From NCBI GenBank assembly GCA_016209145.1, contig JACQWT010000166.1:1-36432 (forward strand): a stretch of DNA of 36,432 nt, read 5' to 3'. How positions within the stretch are numbered: the first letter of the stretch is position 1; each line of letters starts with the position of its first letter. The notes beneath the pieces were generated by a model that was not told the origin of the DNA, made no database searches, and was given only the letters and a program-made list of their open reading frames with translations. Source of the stretch: Deltaproteobacteria bacterium. Lineage in GTDB: Bacteria > Myxococcota_A > Polyangia > Polyangiales > Polyangiaceae. Position numbers and translations under genes: made by a program. Positions 25,319-32,704 of the stretch are shown one piece after another.

Positions 25319-28300
25319 GCGGGCCGACGCAGCCCGTGGGCCAGGTGGTCTCGCGCGGCGTGCTGCGCGTGGATGCGCGCCGCGCCGTGGCCAAGCTGCG
25401 CGAGCATCTGCTCGTCGATCGGCACGACTACCTGTTGGAGGTGGTGCGTTCGGCCGTGGCCGGCGGGGCTACGCGGATCGACGCCCGCTGCGACGCCGAC
25501 GACGTCGAGCTGACCTGGGACGGGACCGCGGCTGCCCCCGGCGCCCTCGTCCACTTGCTCGACCACGTGCTCGGCGCGCCCTCGACCGCAGAAGGGCGAC
25601 GGCTGCGGCTGCTCGCCTCGGGCGTGAACGCGGCGCTGGGGCTCGGTCCGGCGTTCGTCGATCTCTACACGGTGGGTCAGGGCGAGCCGCGCGGGGGCTG
25701 CACGCGGCTGCGCTGGACACCGGCGATGCTCGAGGCCGAGGCCGAGGGCGGGCTGCCCCGGCCCGAGGCGGTCCCGCCGCCCTCGGGCCTGCCGTCGCGG
25801 GGCCTGCGCCTGCACGTGCGCCGCCGCCTTGGCTGGGCCGTCGTGCGCGCTGCCGTTCTGGGCAGCCTGCCCCGGGAGATCGCCGCGCTCGCGGCAGCGA
25901 CGCACGATCTGCCGGTGCCTCTTGCGTTGGGCGGCGAGCCCTTCCCGCGTCCCGCCCGGCCGGCCGCAATCGCCCGCGTGGCCTTCGCGATCGAGGGGGC
26001 CACCCGCGCCGTCCTGGAACTGACCGAGCCCGGCCCGGAGCCGGCCTGGCTCGACGTGGCCGAGCAGGGTGTGCGGCTAGTGCGCTACGCCTGGGAGCCC
26101 CCGTGGGGCTTGGCCTCGCCCTCCGGCGGCGCGGCCCTGCCCGTGCGCGTTCTGTGCGACGCGCCCGAGCTGCCCACCAACGCCTCGCGCTCCGAGATCC
26201 GGGAGGACGCCAGGCTGCTCGCGGAGCTGCGCGAAGGCTCGGCCCGCGCCTTCGAGATGGCCGTGCGCGCTCTGGGCGCCTGGGTGACGGGGGCAGGCGA
26301 GGCCGACGGCCGCGCCGAGCGCCTGAGCGACGACGATGCGACGCTCGACGGCGCGCTCGGGCTCTTCGTGGCCGCGGCGGCGGCCGTGCACCGGCGCCGC
26401 CAGGAATTGGGCGAGCTCGGCCGCTGGCTGCTCGAGTTGCCGCTGTTGCGCGACGGCTGCGGCCGGCCGCGGCCGGCCGGTTCCCTCCTGTCTGCGCCCG
26501 AGCCGCGGGTGTTCTTGTGGCAGGGCCCCGAGCCGATCGATCCCGAGCTCGCGCCGTGGATGCGCGACGTCGTCTGGAAGCAGGGACGGCTGGTCGAGCG
26601 TGCGCTCGGCGGGTCGCGGCTCGCCGATGCGGGCGAGGTCGTGGCGTTGGCTCGCCGCGGCCTGGAGCGCAAGCGTCGCTTTCTCGCGCACCCGGCTGGG
26701 CCGGTGGTGCTGCCGGAAAGCCAAGCCCATCTCGTGCGCGAGCGATTCCGCCTCGAGCACGGCCGCCTCGCCGGCCTGGAGGGAGAGGTCGCCGTGCTCG
26801 ATCCGGCGGCGGCCGCGCGCGGGGCCGAGGCGCGCGTGTTCGTGCAGGGGCGGCAGCTCGCGTGCCTGCCGCTGGAGCCGAGCCTCGTGCCTCTGCCGCT
26901 GGAGATCGCCCTCGCCTGGGAGGGCAAGCTCAGCGTGCGCTTCGGCTTCGACGGGATCGAGGACGACGCGGCCCTGCGCGAGGCCCTGTGGGCCGGGGCG
27001 CAGATCGGCGTGATGGCGGTCGGGCGGCTGGTGGAGAAGATCGAGCAGGGCAAGGACGAGCGCGAGGCAGCGAGGCTGCGCACGGTGCTGCGGGCGGCCG
27101 TGGCCACGGCCTTCGTGTCCCCGCGGGCCTTCGGCCTGGACAGCGACGATGTCGCGGGGCTCGGCGCGGCCCATCCGCTGCGGAGCGTGAAGCTCTGGCG
27201 CACGACGGAGCACGGCCGCTGGGCCAGCCTGCAAGAGCTCGGCGTCTACGCGGCCCGCACCGGCGCGCTGTGCGTCGCCGGGCCACGCGCACGGGGTGGT
27301 GCCCGCGACGGCCGGCCAGTGGTGGCGGCCGATCGGACGGAGCTCGGCCTGCTGCAAGCCGCGCTCGGGGCGAAGGTCCAGCTCGTCCCGTACGAGTGGG
27401 CGCTTCAGGAACGGCCGTCCTGGTGGGACGAGAAGACCAAGGTCGCGTCCGCGGCCCGGGCGATCCAGGACGGCAAGATGCCGGCGTGGGCCGGCGGGGA
27501 GAAGCGGGAGAGGCTCGCCGGCCTGCGCCAGGCGCTCGACAAGAGGCTCGGGTTGCCCGCCGACGAGCCGGGCGACCTGCCGACGCTTCGCCTCGAGGCG
27601 GCGGGCATGCTGGCACTCCTTGCCCCGCGGGCCGCGGGCCTGGCGGAGATCGTCGACCTGCACGCCGGACGCGAGCTGCGCGCGCGGCGCTTCCCGCCGC
27701 GCTTCGGGCCCTGCGTCGCGGTCGTGGACGACGATCGGATCGTGCCGAATGCCGATGGCTCGGGCGTGGTCTGGCGTCCCGCCAGCGGCCTGCTCCCGGA
27801 CTTCCAGCGCGAGCTGCTGGGGGCCATCGTGGCCCACTCGACGGGCGAGGGTGCCGACGCGCGTCTCTCCGGTCTCCCGCCCGCGGGCGCGCGGTCCTCG
27901 CCGCTCTTGCAGAGCTACCTCTTGAGCAGCGCGGCGGCGCTGCGCCGCGCGCGGGAGGGCAAAGCCAATCGGGGGCGCGTCGAGTTGCGTGAGCGGCTCT
28001 GGGCCATGCCGCTGCTGGTGGTGCTGGACGAGCGGGGCGAGCCGGAGACGCTCTCGATCGCACGGGTCGAGGAGCTTCATCCCGCGCCCGCCGAGGTGCC
28101 GGTCGTGGAGCGGCCGGTGGGGCAAGAGGCGCTTGGCTTCGCCACCATGGCGTGGCGCCCCATCGTCGTCTCCAAGGCGGAGCAGTTGGGCGTGCTGCGC
28201 GCCTGCTTCGGCGAGCGGGTGCGCGACGCCTCCGCCGAGATACCCGCGCGCCAGCGGGAGGCGGAGCTCGAGGCGCGCCGCCAGGCGCTGCTCGCGACCG

Positions 28301-31122
28301 AGCCGCTGGATACGAGCGCCGCCGGTCCCTATGCGGCCGAGGGCGCGCTCGTGGCCTGCTGCCGCGACGACGCCACCGGCATGAGCGCGGCCGTGGCGCT
28401 GCCACGGCGGGTGTTCGCGGACGGTCGAGCGCACGTCGAGGTGCTGTACGAGGGGCGCCGCCTGTGCGAGCACTCGCTCGATCCGGGCGGCGAGCTTCCC
28501 GTGGCCGCTCGCGTCAATCTCACCTGGCCGGCGCACGTCTCGGAGTGGCGGTGCCTGAGCGAGGCCGGCCGCGCGGCCGGCCTCGATCTTCTGAAGCGTG
28601 CGGCCATCGACCTTGCCGTCGCGCTCGTGACGCGCGCCCACGGCCTCGGCAACTCCGCCAGGCTGTTCGGCGACCTCGCCGCGCTGCAGCTTGTGCGGGC
28701 CATGCTAGGACGCCGCCCGTTGGCGCTCGGCATCGAGGCTGCCCTACGGCACGCCGAGCTGCTCTGGCCCACGGTGCAGGGGCCTGGTCAGAAGCTCGAC
28801 GCGATCCTCCGGATCGAGCGAGCGCTGTGCTTTGGCGATACCGCCTACGCTTGGGCGCCGCCCGTGCGGCAGCCGAGCCAGCTCGACCAGCCCATCTTGC
28901 ACTTGCCGAGCTCCCCCGAGGGCGAGGCGGCGAAGGCCGTGCTCGCCGCCCGCGACCAGGAGCTGCGCGACGTTTCCGCCGCGGTGGAGAAGCTCCAGCG
29001 CGGCCGCGCGGCAAGACAGGGGCCGGCGGCGCCTCGGCTCCCCGGCGAGCCGCTCCATCCCGCGTTGCGCGCCTCGCTTGCCGACCTCGGGGCAGTGGGC
29101 TGCGAGGGTGAGATCGAGATCGTCGAGGGGCCTGGCTCCGATGTCCGCATGGTGGATCTTGGAGGCAAGGAGCAGGCCGTGGACGGCGCGGCGCCCTGCC
29201 CGCTGCGGGCCGTCGCGCGGATCGAGGCCCTCGCCACGGTCGAGAGCGCTACCCGGGTCGCGGTCGAGATCCGCGCGGCGGCGCAGCGCCACCTCGCGTC
29301 GCTCGGCGATCGGCTTGGCGAGCTCCCGGACTTCGTGCGCGCTCACCTTCGGGAGCAGCTCCTTGCCGGCCTGGCGGCCGGTGGCCCAAGCCCTGACGAA
29401 GCGCGGGCGGCTCTGTTCGAGGACACCGCTGGCCGGCTGCACTCGCTGGACGGGCTGCGCGCCGCCATCGACCAGGGTACGGTCAAGAACTGGTTGTTTA
29501 CCTGGGCGTCGCCGCCCTATCCGGCGCGCGGCTTCGGCAAGGCGATGCTGCGGCTGCGGCAGGAGGATGCCGCCCTGCTGCGCGCCGCGGTGCCGCTCTT
29601 CGACGCCACGCTCACGTTGAAGCGCCAGCTCGAGGCCGAGCGGCGGGCTTCGGCCCCGCCCGTGGATCGGATCGGCATCCCGGCAAAGATCCTGGCCAAG
29701 TGCTTGCAAACCACCAAGCTCGCCGAGCCGGGGCTCGAAGGCGAGGTCGGCTTCCTCGCCCCGGAGCACGCCGGGCTGCGAGAGGCTGCCGTCTTCAAGG
29801 GGCGCCGGCCGCTGTGCACCATGGCCGACGGCGAGGGTTGGCCGCTCGTGGCGGCGGTGGAGGACGACGCGCTCGAGCCGAGCCCATTCTTCGACGGGCC
29901 GCGGGTGAGCGCGCAGGCGCACGCGTTGCGGGAGAAGCTGCGCCGTGCCGTGGACGCCGAGCTCGCCCGCTGGCTCGCGGCGCCCGAGGATGCGGTGGCG
30001 GTCGTGCGCTTCGATGCGAAGGGCCTGGACGTAGCGGGGGTGCACGTGCCGGCGCCGCCCTCCTTGCTGGTCGCCGGCGCGCTGTGGCTGCCGGCGCTCT
30101 GGCCCGAGAGCCCGCTCGTGCGCGTGCGCGGTCTGGGGCGCACCGCGGCCGAGCACCTGCCTCTGTGCGCCGGGAGCGCGCGGCCGGGATGGGAAGCTGC
30201 GCTTCGGCCCGTGCCTATCGAGGGGGACCTGCTGGTCAAGGCGGCCTCGGCGGTGGCGCTCACCCAGCAGGAGCGACTAGGCCAGCTCGGACGCTGGGCG
30301 CTTGACGTGGCGGCGGCGATGCTGAGCGAGCTCGATCCCTCCAGACTGCCGCCCGCCGAGCTCGATGCGTATCGCTGGGACCTGTGGCTGCTCGGCCAGG
30401 GCAGGGGTGCGCCGCCGCGGGCCGAGTGCTGCGATCGGCCGCCGGTCTTGCCCGGCGAGGTGCTCCTGGAGCTGGAGCGCCGCGGCGAGATCTGGTGGAG
30501 CGAGGCGCGGGGCGTGGCCGATGGCGCATTTCCCGACGGGGCCCCGGGCTTCGTGCTGCAGGGCGGCTCGCCCCTGCTGCGCGTGCTGCGCGGCCGCGGC
30601 TATCCCGTGCGCGAGCTCGGCAAGCTGGAGGCCCGGCGCGTGGCCGCGCCTGCCCGCGCCCCCGCCTCCGCGGCGCCGGCCATCGAGCTGGCCGTGCCGG
30701 AGCGGGCCCTCGTCCCGCCCCCCGCTGCCGCTGCGCCGTCCTGGTGGCAGGGCCTGGCAAGCCGCGCCGTTGCGGTGCTGCGCGACGAGCCCGAGGCGCA
30801 GCCCGCCGAAGCCGACGCCCTGCTCCGGGAGCTCCGGTCGGCCGTGGGCCGCCTCGAGCTGACCGGGGACCCGGTGGCCAAGGTCGCCTATGCCAAGGGC
30901 GGCCGCGCCGTCCGCTACGAGCCGAAGGAGCGCCGGCTGGTGCTCGCTCGCAGCCACCCGCTCGTGGCCAGGCTCGCCGCCTCCGAGCCGCTCGATCCGC
31001 GGGCGCTCGCGCTGCTGGTCGCGGCCGCCGTGAGCGAGGTGAACCGCGCGCTCGTCGCCGTCACCGACGACGAGGAGCAGCGCGTGCTGTTGGCGCTGCT
31101 CGGCTCGCGACCGGGAGGGTGA
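25315..31122 (+). CDS. Giant (1935 aa) protein with degenerate GHKL/Hsp90-like N-terminus and repeated modules
   Basis: GTG start overlapping the ATPase stop (GTGA). N-terminal LLEVVRSAVAGGATRIDARCDADDVELTWDGTAAAP parallels FARELVQNAIDAGASAIEVRV...VSDDGEGM; ELPTNASRSEIREDARLL parallels the Hsp90 middle-domain motif; four internal repeats. Confidence 0.8.
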   Translation: MSGPTQPVGQVVSRGVLRVDARRAVAKLREHLLVDRHDYLLEVVRSAVAGGATRIDARCDADDVELTWDGTAAAPGALVHLLDHVLGAPSTAEGRRLRLLASGVNAALGLGPAFVDLYTVGQGEPRGGCTRLRWTPAMLEAEAEGGLPRPEAVPPPSGLPSRGLRLHVRRRLGWAVVRAAVLGSLPREIAALAAATHDLPVPLALGGEPFPRPARPAAIARVAFAIEGATRAVLELTEPGPEPAWLDVAEQGVRLVRYAWEPPWGLASPSGGAALPVRVLCDAPELPTNASRSEIREDARLLAELREGSARAFEMAVRALGAWVTGAGEADGRAERLSDDDATLDGALGLFVAAAAAVHRRRQELGELGRWLLELPLLRDGCGRPRPAGSLLSAPEPRVFLWQGPEPIDPELAPWMRDVVWKQGRLVERALGGSRLADAGEVVALARRGLERKRRFLAHPAGPVVLPESQAHLVRERFRLEHGRLAGLEGEVAVLDPAAAARGAEARVFVQGRQLACLPLEPSLVPLPLEIALAWEGKLSVRFGFDGIEDDAALREALWAGAQIGVMAVGRLVEKIEQGKDEREAARLRTVLRAAVATAFVSPRAFGLDSDDVAGLGAAHPLRSVKLWRTTEHGRWASLQELGVYAARTGALCVAGPRARGGARDGRPVVAADRTELGLLQAALGAKVQLVPYEWALQERPSWWDEKTKVASAARAIQDGKMPAWAGGEKRERLAGLRQALDKRLGLPADEPGDLPTLRLEAAGMLALLAPRAAGLAEIVDLHAGRELRARRFPPRFGPCVAVVDDDRIVPNADGSGVVWRPASGLLPDFQRELLGAIVAHSTGEGADARLSGLPPAGARSSPLLQSYLLSSAAALRRAREGKANRGRVELRERLWAMPLLVVLDERGEPETLSIARVEELHPAPAEVPVVERPVGQEALGFATMAWRPIVVSKAEQLGVLRACFGERVRDASAEIPARQREAELEARRQALLATEPLDTSAAGPYAAEGALVACCRDDATGMSAAVALPRRVFADGRAHVEVLYEGRRLCEHSLDPGGELPVAARVNLTWPAHVSEWRCLSEAGRAAGLDLLKRAAIDLAVALVTRAHGLGNSARLFGDLAALQLVRAMLGRRPLALGIEAALRHAELLWPTVQGPGQKLDAILRIERALCFGDTAYAWAPPVRQPSQLDQPILHLPSSPEGEAAKAVLAARDQELRDVSAAVEKLQRGRAARQGPAAPRLPGEPLHPALRASLADLGAVGCEGEIEIVEGPGSDVRMVDLGGKEQAVDGAAPCPLRAVARIEALATVESATRVAVEIRAAAQRHLASLGDRLGELPDFVRAHLREQLLAGLAAGGPSPDEARAALFEDTAGRLHSLDGLRAAIDQGTVKNWLFTWASPPYPARGFGKAMLRLRQEDAALLRAAVPLFDATLTLKRQLEAERRASAPPVDRIGIPAKILAKCLQTTKLAEPGLEGEVGFLAPEHAGLREAAVFKGRRPLCTMADGEGWPLVAAVEDDALEPSPFFDGPRVSAQAHALREKLRRAVDAELARWLAAPEDAVAVVRFDAKGLDVAGVHVPAPPSLLVAGALWLPALWPESPLVRVRGLGRTAAEHLPLCAGSARPGWEAALRPVPIEGDLLVKAASAVALTQQERLGQLGRWALDVAAAMLSELDPSRLPPAELDAYRWDLWLLGQGRGAPPRAECCDRPPVLPGEVLLELERRGEIWWSEARGVADGAFPDGAPGFVLQGGSPLLRVLRGRGYPVRELGKLEARRVAAPARAPASAAPAIELAVPERALVPPPAAAAPSWWQGLASRAVAVLRDEPEAQPAEADALLRELRSAVGRLELTGDPVAKVAYAKGGRAVRYEPKERRLVLARSHPLVARLAASEPLDPRALALLVAAAVSEVNRALVAVTDDEEQRVLLALLGSRPGG

Positions 31123-31125
31123 GCT

Positions 31126-32685
31126 ATGCTCAGGCCAATGAGCCGCCTCCGATCCTCACGTCCCGCAGGGTCGCGGTTGGCGGCCGCGCTCGCCGCGCTG
31201 CTGCTGGCCGGCGCGGCCGGCTGCGGCGGTGGCGGCGAGCCCGAGCCCGCGCCGGCGCCGGCCGGGCCTCCGGCTTGCACCGGCGATGCCGACTGCGAGC
31301 CGCCGCTCTCGTGCGCCACTGGCGGGGTGCACGAGACGGAGCTGGAGCCGGGCGAGCTGGGCCGCTGCCTCCCCGACGGGCAGATCGTCGGCCGGGGGCC
31401 GCCCACCTGGCCCTGGCAGCCTGGCGGCCGGCCGCTCGCCGAGCGGCTGTGCGTGGTGCAGGGCCTGGACTGGGGCGCTTCGGCCGAGGCCGGCGCGCGC
31501 CGGGCGGTGCAGCGCCAGCTCCTGGAGCAGGCCGGCGTGGCGGTGATTCGCCTCGACCTTCCGTGGGCACAGATCGAGCCCAAGCCGGGCGCCTTCGACT
31601 TCTCCGCCGCGGACCCCATGGTCGATGCCGCTCTGGCCTCGGGGCTCAGCGTGCTCGGCATCCTCGCCTACGGCGTGCCTTGGGCGAGCACCGAGCCGGG
31701 CGCGGACGACAAGTACCCGCCCGACGATCCGGCCGACTACGCCGCCTACGCCCGCAAAGTGGCCGAGCACTTCGCCGGACGGATCCGCGACTACGAGCTG
31801 TGGAACGAGCCCAACGTCGGCTGGCGCTTCTTCAAGCCGCAGCTCAATGGCGACGCGGCCCGCTACGGGAAGCTGCTCGTGGCCGCTTCGGCCTCAGTCC
31901 GCGAGGCGTGCGCGGACTGCCGGCTCTACAGCGCGGGCCTGTCCTTCCACGAGCAGGTGGTCGGCGGCGCGCTCGAGTTCACGCACGATCTGCTTGCGGC
32001 CCACCCCGGCGCGCTGGCGAGCGTCGACGCCTTCGGGCTGCACCCGTACACGCGCTACCCGCCGCAAGCCGGTCCGGAGCAAGACGGCGAGGGCGAGCGA
32101 GCCCTGGGCGCGATGGTGGCAGACGTGCGCGAGGTCCTGGCCCTGCACGGCGCCAGCGCCGGCCTTCCCCTTGCCGCCACCGAGCTCGGCTGGCCGGTGT
32201 ACGAGGCCGTGGGCGAGCCCGAGCAGGCGGCCTTGCTCGCGCGCGAGGTACTGCTTGGCGCTTCTCTCGGGTTGGGTCCGCTGTGCTGGTACAACCTGGT
32301 CGACGGGGAAGCCCACGGCAGCTTCCCGCCCGAGAGCGACTTCGGGCTGTACCGCTACGGCTCGGACGATCCCGCCGGGGCCGCCAGTCCCAAGCCGGCA
32401 CGCGATGCGTTCGCCTGGCTGGCCGCGCTCGGGGATGGCGCCAAGCCGGCAGGGCCGAGCGCCGATGCGGCGCTGCACGATCCCGGCGCCGGCCGGTTCG
32501 CGCTCGACTTCGACGGGCCCCAGGGACGCTGGACCGCGCTGTGGCGCACCGCGGGCCAGGCCGAGGTCACGCTGCGGGGCGAGACACGCGCCGCGCACGA
32601 CCTTTCGGGCAAGGTCGTGGCCACGGCCTCGGGCGGCGCGCTCCACGTGCCGGTTGGCCCGGCGCCGATCTACCTCGTGCCGTAG
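31126..32685 (+). CDS. Lipoprotein with glycoside hydrolase clan-A-like TIM barrel (xylosidase/GH39-like)
   Basis: LLLAGAAGCGGGG lipobox; IRLDLPWAQIEPKPGAFDF; ELWNEPNVGW (acid/base) and LAATELGWPVYE (nucleophile) motifs; start is 3 bp after the giant gene's stop. Confidence 0.8.
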   Translation: MLRPMSRLRSSRPAGSRLAAALAALLLAGAAGCGGGGEPEPAPAPAGPPACTGDADCEPPLSCATGGVHETELEPGELGRCLPDGQIVGRGPPTWPWQPGGRPLAERLCVVQGLDWGASAEAGARRAVQRQLLEQAGVAVIRLDLPWAQIEPKPGAFDFSAADPMVDAALASGLSVLGILAYGVPWASTEPGADDKYPPDDPADYAAYARKVAEHFAGRIRDYELWNEPNVGWRFFKPQLNGDAARYGKLLVAASASVREACADCRLYSAGLSFHEQVVGGALEFTHDLLAAHPGALASVDAFGLHPYTRYPPQAGPEQDGEGERALGAMVADVREVLALHGASAGLPLAATELGWPVYEAVGEPEQAALLAREVLLGASLGLGPLCWYNLVDGEAHGSFPPESDFGLYRYGSDDPAGAASPKPARDAFAWLAALGDGAKPAGPSADAALHDPGAGRFALDFDGPQGRWTALWRTAGQAEVTLRGETRAAHDLSGKVVATASGGALHVPVGPAPIYLVP

Positions 32686-32704
32686 GCCGAGGCCGCGGCG
32701 GCGG

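Noticed and set aside
26077-28641. 854-aa minus-strand ORF
   Set aside because: Antisense to the giant gene; no recognisable domain, H/R/Q-rich shadow composition.
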